This document shows positions 23,437 to 31,117 of a stretch of DNA of 57,236 nt, piece by piece. The notes under the pieces were generated by a model. That model was given only the letters and a program-made list of their open reading frames with translations, had not been told where the DNA came from and searched no databases. The DNA comes from Acidimicrobiales bacterium. GTDB lineage: Bacteria > Actinomycetota > Acidimicrobiia > Acidimicrobiales > Bog-793. The translations under genes and the position numbers were made by a program. The DNA is taken from assembly GCA_035533595.1 (NCBI GenBank), contig DATLTN010000057.1:1-57236 (forward strand), in the 5' to 3' direction. How positions within the stretch are numbered: position 1 is the first letter of the stretch; the number at the start of each line of letters is the position of its first letter.

Positions 23437-24164
23437 CCCCGAGTGGATACGAGAAGGTGGTTTCGGGGGCATCGCGACTGCTCGCGAGCGCCGTCGCGAT
23501 CACCCTCCCGCTCGCAGGCGGATTCGTCTTCGCGTGGGCGCTCGCGCCCACGATCCATACGCGGAACTTCCCCTGGATCACCGGGCGTGCGCTGGGCGTC
23601 GCCGGCTACCTGGCCTTGTCGGCGCTCGTCGCGCTGGGGCTGTGGATGCGGCATCCCTGGCGGCTCCGGTTTGGCGGGGGCCACCCGGAGAGCCGCCTGC
23701 ACGCGCACGCGGCGCTCGGTGTCGCGGTGGTGGCGCTCATCGTCGGACATCTCGCTTTTCTCGCGAGCGATCACTACGCCGGAGTCGGATGGGTCGGCGC
23801 GTTCGTCCCCGGTCTCTCGCACTACCGACGCGTTGCGGTCGGAGTCGGGGTCGGGGCGTTCGAGCTGATGGTGCTCATCGCCGCCACGGCGCGCTTCGCT
23901 GGGCGCGCGGTCACGCGGCACTGGCTCGTGATCCATCGGCTCGCATTGCTGACCTTCGCGATGACCTGGTTCCACGGCGTGCTTGCAGGGACCGACACCG
24001 CGGCGCTGCGCATCGTCTACGTGGTCACCGGTACCTCCGTGGCGTTCCTCTACGCGACGCGCACCTTTGCTGGCCGGGGCGAGGGCGCGCCTGTCGCGTT
24101 GGAGCCCTCGGTCCGTCGTTTCGATCGTCGTGATGACCGCGATCTGCTCGGAACGTCGCGATGA
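23421..24164 (+). CDS. Ferric-reductase-like transmembrane cytochrome
   Basis: This protein of 247 residues has about six membrane segments. Histidines placed as heme b ligands occur in ESRLHAHAALGVAVVALIVGH (two or three His) and in VTRHWLVIHRLALL...TWFHGV. This matches the ferric reductase-like TM domain (FRD), which carries electrons across the membrane through two b hemes. No FAD/NAD-binding reductase domain is attached, so the electrons must come from another subunit; the NuoF-like protein and ferredoxin just downstream are the obvious source. GTG 23421 overlaps the apbE end; the stop overlaps the next ATG (ATGA). Confidence 0.85.
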   Translation: MATHVTPSGYEKVVSGASRLLASAVAITLPLAGGFVFAWALAPTIHTRNFPWITGRALGVAGYLALSALVALGLWMRHPWRLRFGGGHPESRLHAHAALGVAVVALIVGHLAFLASDHYAGVGWVGAFVPGLSHYRRVAVGVGVGAFELMVLIAATARFAGRAVTRHWLVIHRLALLTFAMTWFHGVLAGTDTAALRIVYVVTGTSVAFLYATRTFAGRGEGAPVALEPSVRRFDRRDDRDLLGTSR

Positions 24165-25507
24165 CGTCGCTGTCGATCGAGTCGATGCGATCGGGGTCGC
24201 TCGATCCAGATGGGAACCGAGGGGGCGCGCCGTCGTTCGCGGTCCTCGGCGGACCAGGTGCGCGACTGCTCGCAGGACCGCCACACGCCGGAGGGACAGA
24301 GAGCCTCGTCGACCACAACCGCCGCCTCAACCCGCTTGAGCTCGACGCAGTTGATCCCGCGGAGCTTCGGGCGATCATCGAGCGAAGCGGGCTTCTCGGG
24401 CGGGGCGGGGGACAGTTCCCCATCGCGACCAAGTGCGCAGTTGCCGCGGAATCCCCGGGCGTCGCGGTCGTTGTGGTCAATGCATCCGAAGGTGAGCCCG
24501 CGAGTCGCAAAGATCGCACGCTCATCGAGATGCGCCCGCATCTGGTCATTGACGGCGCGATGGTCGCGGCTCGGGCGATCGGGGCAGACGAGATCGTCTT
24601 CTACCTCCACGAGGGCCGAGGGCCGTCGATCGCAGCGCTGCAAGGCGCGATCTCCGAGCGAGGCAACGATGCCGTGCCGGTCCGCCTCGTCGAGGCGCCC
24701 GCTCGGTACGTCGCGGGCGAGACGAGTGCGGTGATCTCGTACCTAGAAGGTTCGGGGGCCTTGCCCCGCCACCGCTCGGTGCCCGCGGCGGCGTCGGGGC
24801 TCTTCGGTCGTCCGACGACGGTGAACAACGCCGAGACCATCGCGCACCTCGCCCTCGTCGCGAGGTATGGGTCGCGCTGGTTCGCCGAGGCCGGAGATCG
24901 CTCGTCGCCCGGCTCGACGCTGGTGACCCTCGCAGGAGAGGTGACGGTGCCCGGAGTCGTCGCAGAGGTGCTCGAGCCCGTTCCTCTCGGCGCGCTCCTC
25001 TCGACGGTCGGGGGGCTCGACGAAGCCCCGCGGGCAGTCCTGATCGGGGGATACGAGGGGATCTGGCTCGACGGCAAGATCGCCCGCGTGACGCCGCTCA
25101 GTCGAGGATCGCTCTTCCGGGCAGGGGTGTCGATCGGATGTGGACTCGTTGCTGTCTTGGGAGGGCGGTCATGTGGCGTTGCCACGACTGCCCGAATCGT
25201 CCGCTGGCTCGCCGGTGAATCCGCAGGTCAGTGTGGCCCATGTGCCTCCGGGCTCCCGGCGATCGCCGACGTGCTCGACGCGCTGGGCGGCGGGGCCGCG
25301 ACCCGCCGCGACCTGCGCAGGCTCCGTCAGCTCTGTGCGGCGGTGGCCGGACGAGGAGCGTGCGGCCACCCGAGCGGCGTGGTCTCGTTGGTCGAGAGCG
25401 CCCTCGACACGTTCGCACCTGAGGTCGATGAGCATCTCGCCGGCCGATCGTGCGCGCCGAGTGCGCTGGGATTTCCGCTCCCCAGGCGGGCCGGGTCGAA
25501 GCGGTGA
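24161..25507 (+). CDS. NuoF-like NADH dehydrogenase flavin/Fe-S subunit
   Basis: This 448-residue protein has the complex I 51-kDa fold: the FMN/NADH site GRGGGQFPIATK and NASEGEPASRKDR, an SLBB-like domain, and a C-terminal 4Fe-4S site (SAGQCGPCASG plus GRGACGHP). It should oxidise NAD(P)H through FMN and pass electrons to the ferredoxin encoded next. It stands alone without NuoE, NuoG or membrane complex I subunits. It is coupled by 4-bp overlaps on both sides. Confidence 0.9.
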   Translation: MTSLSIESMRSGSLDPDGNRGGAPSFAVLGGPGARLLAGPPHAGGTESLVDHNRRLNPLELDAVDPAELRAIIERSGLLGRGGGQFPIATKCAVAAESPGVAVVVVNASEGEPASRKDRTLIEMRPHLVIDGAMVAARAIGADEIVFYLHEGRGPSIAALQGAISERGNDAVPVRLVEAPARYVAGETSAVISYLEGSGALPRHRSVPAAASGLFGRPTTVNNAETIAHLALVARYGSRWFAEAGDRSSPGSTLVTLAGEVTVPGVVAEVLEPVPLGALLSTVGGLDEAPRAVLIGGYEGIWLDGKIARVTPLSRGSLFRAGVSIGCGLVAVLGGRSCGVATTARIVRWLAGESAGQCGPCASGLPAIADVLDALGGGAATRRDLRRLRQLCAAVAGRGACGHPSGVVSLVESALDTFAPEVDEHLAGRSCAPSALGFPLPRRAGSKR

Positions 25508-25764
25508 GGCAAGAGCAGGTGCGCTGGCGCCTCGAGGTCGACGCCTCGATCTGCGATGCGCACGGCATCTGTGCGCGGTGTTGCCCTGAACGGGTCGGGC
25601 TCGACCAGTGGGGATATGCGTCGGTGAGCTCTGAGCTGATCATCGACCACAGGACGCTCGCACGCGCCCGTCGCGCTGTCTCGGCCTGTCCGGAGCGGGC
25701 GTTGGAGTTGCGATCGCCCGCCGTCGGGGCCGCGCGACCGTCGGGCCGCGCAGCTTCGAGATGA
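25504..25764 (+). CDS. Small ferredoxin
   Basis: This 86-residue protein starts at GTG 25504, overlapping the NuoF-like stop. It binds one cluster through CDAHGICARCCPE and a distant CPE (SACPERALEL). The CxxHGxC spacing resembles actinobacterial 3Fe-4S/4Fe-4S ferredoxins that serve P450s and reductases. In this operon it probably links the NuoF-like dehydrogenase to the membrane cytochrome. Its stop overlaps the ATG of the next gene. Confidence 0.87.
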   Translation: MRQEQVRWRLEVDASICDAHGICARCCPERVGLDQWGYASVSSELIIDHRTLARARRAVSACPERALELRSPAVGAARPSGRAASR

Positions 25765-26294
25765 CCGGGAGAGAGAATGATGCAATGGCGGCGCGCGCGA
25801 ACCGACGACCGAACCGTCCCCAGGCCTCGCGTGACCAGGCGCACCGGGGCTGGGGCGATGTGATCGGGCGGTCCGGCATGTTCGTCGGCCTCGGACTCGT
25901 GGGGGCGGCGTCCGCGTTGGCGTTCGTGCTGACAAGTTCGACCGTGGCCCGCACTGAGCTCCCGCGCCACCTCGATATCGCCGTCACCACGGCGGCGACG
26001 ATTCCTTCGATGCCGACCACGGTGCCGCCGCGGACCACAACCCCCACCATCGCTACGACTTCGTCTTCACCCGTTGCGTCGACGACCTCGACGAGCGTGC
26101 CGCGTGCGACCATCACCTCCTCGACGCTGCCTCGTGCGACGGGTGTGTCCGGGAGCGGCGGGAGCGAATCGACGACGGTCGTCACCCCCATCCGCCCTGT
26201 GCACGTCGAAGATGACCACGGCGATTCCACCGACAGCGAGGGAGTGGAGGCGGTCTCGGGCACGACCGACCATGAGAACAAGGGTGACCGTTGA
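25761..26294 (+). CDS. Small membrane protein with Thr/Ser/Pro stalk
   Basis: This 177-residue protein has a basic N-terminus, one membrane helix (about 36-58, GRSGMFVGLGLVGAASALAFVL) and a long Thr/Ser/Pro stalk. The tail is acidic and contains EAVSGTTDHEN. The architecture matches the anchor and stalk of actinobacterial FMN-binding proteins, but the FMN_bind domain is absent. SGTT differs by one residue from the SGAT flavinylation motif. It is the last redox-module gene before the two-component system. Confidence 0.75.
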   Translation: MTGRENDAMAARANRRPNRPQASRDQAHRGWGDVIGRSGMFVGLGLVGAASALAFVLTSSTVARTELPRHLDIAVTTAATIPSMPTTVPPRTTTPTIATTSSSPVASTTSTSVPRATITSSTLPRATGVSGSGGSESTTVVTPIRPVHVEDDHGDSTDSEGVEAVSGTTDHENKGDR

Positions 26295-26361
26295 TCAGCT
26301 CGGTCGGTCGAACGTACCGTCGACCGACGCGACGGTGCTGTAGTGACCAGACATCGGCCCC

Positions 26362-27789
26362 GTGAAGCTCCGGAAGTTGCGGCTGCACCGCGTCGGTTCC
26401 GCTGGCCGCCTCGCGGCCTTTCACGCGGTCGTGCTCGCGACGGCGATCGGCGTCGTCACCGTCGCCTTACTCCGCAGCTTCTCGGCCAGCTATGAGGCGG
26501 CCGCTGCCTCCGAGATCGGCGTTCAGCTCCGCCAGTTCGGGCAGGCGGCGCAGGCCCGACCGGCAAGTGAGAGCTTCCGCACCTTTTCCATCCGGTTTCT
26601 CCAGACCCATTCGCTCGCTGCGGGCGACTCGGTCGTGGTGGCAGTCGTCGGTGCGGGGCTCGTCGTCACGGGCGACTCGGACCGCTTGGTCCACGATCCC
26701 CAGATCGCGCGCTGGTTTGTGACGCCACCGTTTGCGACCGACACCTTCTCCGCGACCGTCGGTCGGACACCGCTCGAGATCGTCGCGGCACCCATCTGGT
26801 CGGGAGGGACGGCGATCGGCACCTACATTGCCGCAACCGATCTCGGACCCTTCGCGTCGGAGCGATCGAGGGTGCTCGCGCTCTCGCTCGCCGAAGGTGC
26901 AGTCGCCCTGCTCGTGGGGGTGGCCAGTGCGTTCTTCCTACTGCGGCGCCTCCTGCGCACGGTCGGCAGGATCACCGAAGCGGCCGAGGAGATCGGTAGC
27001 GGCGATCTCGACCAGCGCCTCGGTGATCCGCAGATCGATGACGAGGTGGGGGAGCTGGCAAGGACCTTCGATTCGATGCTCGACCACCTCCAAGCGGCGA
27101 TGATTGGCCAACGACGTCTGCTCTCGGACGTCTCCCACCAGCTCCGCACGCCGCTCACCGTCGTCCGTGGTCATCTCGAGGTCCTCGGGCGAACCGGCAC
27201 GAACGACGCGGCTGCGGTCCGAGAGACGGTGATGCTCGTGATCGACGAACTCGACCGTATGGCCGTGCTCATCGAACGGCTCTTGATGTTGGGACGCGCG
27301 ATGGAGCCCGATCTGCTCAAGGTCGCCGCGATCGACCTGCGTGAGTTCCTCGGTTCGATCGTCGAGTCCGTGGCCGTCCTCGCTCCCCGACGGTTCATCC
27401 TGGCAGCGATGCCGCGGCTCGCGATCGCTGCAGACCCCGAGCAACTGCGCGGGGCAATCGTGAATCTGCTCGAGAACGCGATCCACGCCACTGGGCAAGA
27501 CGACGCGATCGCCCTCGGAGCTGAACAAGATCCCTTCTCCGGCGACGTCTCCGTCGTCGTCGAAGACTCCGGAGGAGGGATACCCGAATCCGAGCGGGAG
27601 GCGGCGCTCGAGCGGTTCGCGCGGCCCGGTGCGCGCACCGCGGGTGGATCCGGGCTCGGGCTCGCGATCGCGAAAGCAGTCGCGATCGCTCATGGAGGCG
27701 AGATCTCCGTCGATGAGTCACCGACGTTCGGGGGTGCGCGCGTCGCGATCGTGCTCCCACGCACGAGCGTCCTCACCTCGATGCGCTAG
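26362..27789 (+). CDS. HAMP-domain sensor histidine kinase
   Basis: This 475-residue protein has two membrane segments (about 20-38 and 173-193) flanking an extracytoplasmic sensor of about 135 residues. HAMP (about 194-245) is followed by HisKA with the phospho-accepting His259 in DVSHQLRTPLT and an HATPase_c domain (NLLENAIHA, DSGGGIPE, GSGLGLAIAK). GTG 26362 starts about 65 bp after the previous stop, and the response regulator follows directly. It is the likely sensor for the redox module; the ligand is unknown. Confidence 0.92.
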   Translation: MKLRKLRLHRVGSAGRLAAFHAVVLATAIGVVTVALLRSFSASYEAAAASEIGVQLRQFGQAAQARPASESFRTFSIRFLQTHSLAAGDSVVVAVVGAGLVVTGDSDRLVHDPQIARWFVTPPFATDTFSATVGRTPLEIVAAPIWSGGTAIGTYIAATDLGPFASERSRVLALSLAEGAVALLVGVASAFFLLRRLLRTVGRITEAAEEIGSGDLDQRLGDPQIDDEVGELARTFDSMLDHLQAAMIGQRRLLSDVSHQLRTPLTVVRGHLEVLGRTGTNDAAAVRETVMLVIDELDRMAVLIERLLMLGRAMEPDLLKVAAIDLREFLGSIVESVAVLAPRRFILAAMPRLAIAADPEQLRGAIVNLLENAIHATGQDDAIALGAEQDPFSGDVSVVVEDSGGGIPESEREAALERFARPGARTAGGSGLGLAIAKAVAIAHGGEISVDESPTFGGARVAIVLPRTSVLTSMR

Positions 27790-28467
27790 ATGCACATCCT
27801 CGTCGTCGAAGACGATGCCCGGATCGTCTCGTTCATCGAGAAGGGCCTCGCGGCCGAGGGATACGCGACCTCGGTTGCGCGAGACGGCGAGTCCGCATCA
27901 GGGCTGTTGGCGCGCGCCGACGCCTCCTTCGACCTGGTCCTGCTCGATCTCGGCCTCCCCGGCGTCTCCGGGGAGGAGGTCCTGCGGTCGGTCCGCTCCC
28001 GTGCCTCTCGACTCCCGGTCATCGTCCTCACCGCTCGGGCCGAGACCGAGGACAAGGTGCGCGTGCTCAATCTCGGTGCGAACGACTACGTCACCAAGCC
28101 GTTCTCCTTCGAAGAGCTGCTCGCTCGTATCCGGTCGGCGGTGCGGGTGAGCACTCAACAGGTCGCAACTGAGCTCACGGTTGGCGACCTCGTCCTCGAC
28201 CTGTTGACCAAGGTCGCCCGACGCGGCGACCGGCAGATCGAGCTGGCGCCACGAGAGTGGGCGCTCCTCGAGCTCTTCATGCGCCACCCCACCCACGTCA
28301 TGACGCGGACGCGGATCATGAACGACGTGTTCGGCTATGACTTCGACACCGGCACCAATGTCGTCGACGTCTACGTCGGTTATCTCCGGCGCAAGATCAA
28401 CGCACCGGGTGAGGAGACCTACATCAAGACCGTACGAGGAGCCGGATACCGGTTCACCACCCCATAG
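27790..28467 (+). CDS. OmpR/PhoB-family response regulator
   Basis: This 225-residue protein has a complete receiver (EDD, phosphoacceptor Asp53 in VLLDLGLPG, Lys in VTKPFSFEELLAR) and a winged helix (LAPREWALLELFMRH, VVDVYVGYLRRKI, RGAGYRF). ATG 27790 directly follows the kinase stop. Unlike the GlnR-like protein at 8177, this regulator keeps all phosphorylation residues. It should act on promoters of the same operon or the giant gene. Confidence 0.93.
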   Translation: MHILVVEDDARIVSFIEKGLAAEGYATSVARDGESASGLLARADASFDLVLLDLGLPGVSGEEVLRSVRSRASRLPVIVLTARAETEDKVRVLNLGANDYVTKPFSFEELLARIRSAVRVSTQQVATELTVGDLVLDLLTKVARRGDRQIELAPREWALLELFMRHPTHVMTRTRIMNDVFGYDFDTGTNVVDVYVGYLRRKINAPGEETYIKTVRGAGYRFTTP

Positions 28468-28751
28468 CGACGGTCTGGCCCAGCGCGAAGGGCCGCCGCC
28501 CGCTGCTTCGCCGAACTCGCCGGCGCGCCGGGAAGGTGATCCTCGCCGCAGCGTCTCGTTCACGGGCCTCAGATCGGCTTCGTCGCCTCGGTCACGGGCA
28601 CCTCGCATTGGCTGAGCCGGGCGACCCGCCCCGAGCCGGTTGGAGCAGGTGGCGGGGACGATTCAGCTTGGCGCTCGGCGAGCAGGGGCTCCGCCTCAGC
28701 GAAGTGCGTCGCGCCCGGAGCGTCAGCCCGGGCGGCGGGTAGCATCACGGC
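28468..28751. other. Gap after the response regulator
   Basis: About 280 bp with only short overlapping frames and no recognisable domain or RNA. It marks the right edge of the accessory block. Confidence 0.5.
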
Positions 28752-28829
28752 ATGTTGAAGAAGCTCATCATCCTGCTCGCCCTCGTCGGCCTGGGCGTTG
28801 TCGCCGCGCGGCGACTTCGCACCGACTGA
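28752..28829 (+). CDS. Putative 25-residue membrane microprotein
   Basis: MLKKLIILLALVGLGVVAA followed by RRLRTD: a Lys-Lys start, one hydrophobic helix, and a basic end. It resembles the first half of actinobacterial DLW-39 family proteins but lacks their acidic DLW tail. The ribosome binding site is weak. The gene ends 6 bp from the convergent HAD gene. Confidence 0.45.
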   Translation: MLKKLIILLALVGLGVVAARRLRTD

Positions 28830-28835
28830 GCGCAC

Positions 28836-29681
28836 TCAGCCACTTCGCCTGACTCGGGCATTGCTGCCCAGCCACCAGCCGAGCACGAGCGCTGCCGCTC
28901 CGATCACGCAGGCACCGAGGCTGATTGCGACGACCGGCGGTGACACGCGTACGTGTCCCCGCACCCGGTCGCGCAGGCGCACGGGGGAGTTGAAGTGGCG
29001 GCTCTCCCAGCCCCGCTCGCGCGCGAGGCGGCCAAGGACGCGATCGGCGTTCACCGCCACGGGGTGGCCGACGCTCTCGAGCATCGGCACGTCGGTGTAC
29101 GAGTCGCTGTAGGCGTAGGACTCGGCGAGGTCGACCCCGTGCTCGGCCGCATGGCGACGGAGCGCCTCCGCCTTGTAGGGGCCGTAGGCGTAGAACGCCA
29201 TCTCCCCCGTGTAGCGCCCGCGCGCGTCGAGCGCGGCGCGCGACGCGATCGCCTCGGTGACCCCGAGGTGGCGGGCGAGGGGGAGGACGATCTCCTCGGG
29301 TGAGGCAGAGACGATCACCACGCGGTGGCCCGCCTCGCGGTGCGTGTCGATGAGGTCCATCGCCTCTGCGTAGATGATCGGCTCGACCACCCGCTCGAGC
29401 GCCTCCTCGACGATGACGCCGACCCGTTCGGCCGACCAGCCGCGGCTGAGGGTGAGGATCACCTCGCGGATGCGCGCCTGGCGATGTTCGGCGGCCCCGA
29501 GGTGGAGGTAGACGATCTGCGCGAAGGCGGCGCGCACGAGGGCCCGCCGGTCGAGGAGCCCTCCGGAGTAGAGCGGACCGCGGAAGGCCGCCATCGAGGC
29601 CTTGGCGATGACCGTTTTGTCGAGGTCGAAGTAGGCCGCGACCTGCCCTTTGGCGCTCGCCCCGTCGTGCGCCGCTGTCAC
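28836..29681 (-). CDS. HAD-IB family phosphatase with C-terminal membrane anchor
   Basis: This 281-residue protein has the HAD motifs FDLDKT (nucleophile Asp), VIVSASPEEI, Lys in YGPYKAEAL and SDSYTDVPML. It belongs to the HAD-IB (SerB-like) group acting on phosphoserine or related phosphomonoesters. A hydrophobic segment near residues 250-272 would tether it to the membrane. Its ATG overlaps the stop of the TrkA-type gene upstream, so it is part of that operon. Substrate unknown. Confidence 0.88.
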   Translation of the reverse strand: MTAAHDGASAKGQVAAYFDLDKTVIAKASMAAFRGPLYSGGLLDRRALVRAAFAQIVYLHLGAAEHRQARIREVILTLSRGWSAERVGVIVEEALERVVEPIIYAEAMDLIDTHREAGHRVVIVSASPEEIVLPLARHLGVTEAIASRAALDARGRYTGEMAFYAYGPYKAEALRRHAAEHGVDLAESYAYSDSYTDVPMLESVGHPVAVNADRVLGRLARERGWESRHFNSPVRLRDRVRGHVRVSPPVVAISLGACVIGAAALVLGWWLGSNARVRRSG

Positions 29682-30340
29682 GTGGCGACGAAGAGGACGC
29701 GCACCTCCTCTTCGGACTCCTCGGTGAGCAGCAGCACCACCTCGTCGCCGACGAGCACGCGGGTGTCACCGCGGGGGACGACGAGGCGCCCCTCGCGCAC
29801 GATCGCCACGATGGTCGCGCCGCGGGGCAGGTTGAGGTTCTCGAGGCTCGTCCCCGCGGAGGGGGAGCCGGCGTCGAGGGTCACCTCGACGAGCCGGGTG
29901 TTGCCCCCCTCGAAGGAGAGGAGCTGCACCATCGAGCCGACCGAGACTGCCTCCTCGACGAGAGCGGAGAGCAGGTGCGGCGTCGAGACCGCGATGTCGA
30001 CGCCCCAGGTCTCGTTGAACAGCCAGTGGTTGCGGGGGTGGTTGACCCGGGCGATCACCCGCGGCACCGCGAACTCCTGCTTGGCGAGGAGGGAGATGAC
30101 GAGGTTGTCCTCGTCGTCCCCCGTCGCCGCCACGACCACGTCGGCCTTGTCGAGCTCCGCTGTCTGCAGGACGTCCACCTCGCAGGCGTCGGCACGCACC
30201 AGGCGGATTCGGGGGTCCTCGGGGAGCTGCTCGATGGCGCTCGGGTTCTTCTCGATGAGGAGCACCTCGTGGCCACCCGCGGCGAGGTCGTCCGCGAGGA
30301 AGGTGCCCACCGCGCCGGCACCGGCGATGACGACCTTCAC
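29678..30340 (-). CDS. TrkA-family potassium channel/transporter subunit (CeoC-like)
   Basis: This 220-residue protein has an N-terminal Rossmann RCK domain (VIAGAGAVGTFLADDL, Glu in LLIEKN) and a C-terminal RCK_C domain (about 135-215). It binds NAD(H) or nucleotides and gates potassium uptake. GTG 30340 overlaps the stop of the first TrkA gene (GTGA). Such pairs occur as ceoB-ceoC in mycobacteria. No Trk membrane subunit is in the window. Confidence 0.88.
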   Translation of the reverse strand: MKVVIAGAGAVGTFLADDLAAGGHEVLLIEKNPSAIEQLPEDPRIRLVRADACEVDVLQTAELDKADVVVAATGDDEDNLVISLLAKQEFAVPRVIARVNHPRNHWLFNETWGVDIAVSTPHLLSALVEEAVSVGSMVQLLSFEGGNTRLVEVTLDAGSPSAGTSLENLNLPRGATIVAIVREGRLVVPRGDTRVLVGDEVVLLLTEESEEEVRVLFVAT

Positions 30341-31023
30341 GAGCGGGCCACCCTCGCCTCCTCGTGCGCCTCGTGGAAGGCCTCGCCGACGCGCTCGCGG
30401 CTGAGGGCGTTCACCGCCAGGTGCAGGACGTCGCCCTCCTGGCCGACGAGTTCGCCGGCGCCGACGCGGGCGATGCCGGCGCGCGTCACGGCGACGACCT
30501 GCGCGCCCGTCTCGCCCTCGATCTGCTGGAGGCGCCGGCCGCACCAGGAGAAGGGGATGGCGCGCTCGATGAGCTGCACCTGCCCGGAGGGGTCGGTCCA
30601 CTCGGTGATCGTCTCGGTCGGGAAGAGGCGCCGCTGCACCTGCTCGATGGTCCAGGTCACGGTGGCGACGGTGGGGATGCCGAGACGCTGGTAGATCTCG
30701 GCGCGGCGGGGGTCGTAGATGCGGGCGACGACCGCGGGGATCTCGTAGGTCTCGCGCGCGATCCGGGCGCAGAGGATGTTCGAGTTGTCGCCGTTCGTCA
30801 CCGCCGCGAGCGCCCCCGCACGCTCGGCGCCGGCCTCGTCGAGGGTGTGACGGTCGAAGCCCATGCCGTGGATCGCGCGGCCCCCCCAGTCAGCGGGCAG
30901 CCGCCGGAAGGCGGGCTCGGACTTGTCGATGATCACCACGCTGTGCCCCGCTCGCACGAGCGCGATGCCGAGACTCGAGCCGACTCTTCCGCAGCCGACC
31001 ACGACGATGTGCACGGCATCCAT
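30337..31023 (-). CDS. TrkA-family potassium channel/transporter subunit (CeoB-like)
   Basis: This 228-residue RCK protein has VVVGCGRVGSSLG, Asp in VVIIDKSE and a C-terminal RCK_C domain. It differs from its partner in the nucleotide-site acid (Asp against Glu), as expected for a hetero-pair. ATG 31023 is preferred over the GTG 27 bp upstream because homology starts there. It is divergent from the APC permease, the same order as Rv2690c-ceoB-ceoC. Confidence 0.88.
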   Translation of the reverse strand: MDAVHIVVVGCGRVGSSLGIALVRAGHSVVIIDKSEPAFRRLPADWGGRAIHGMGFDRHTLDEAGAERAGALAAVTNGDNSNILCARIARETYEIPAVVARIYDPRRAEIYQRLGIPTVATVTWTIEQVQRRLFPTETITEWTDPSGQVQLIERAIPFSWCGRRLQQIEGETGAQVVAVTRAGIARVGAGELVGQEGDVLHLAVNALSRERVGEAFHEAHEEARVARS

Positions 31024-31117
31024 CGAACACGCCCATTCCGCCGCGCACAACTCATTCCGCCGGGCGGGGCGCCGGCGCCGGCTGACACGTCAGTTGGCAA
31101 TTGGGCAGACTACGGCG

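Noticed and set aside
24161-25507. Complex I locus
   Set aside because: Only a NuoF-like subunit is present, with no other nuo genes; the neighbours are ApbE, FRD and ferredoxin.
30863-31117. N-terminal extension of the APC permease
   Set aside because: It overlaps the divergent TrkA gene and shows no family similarity; ATG 31118 starts the conserved part.
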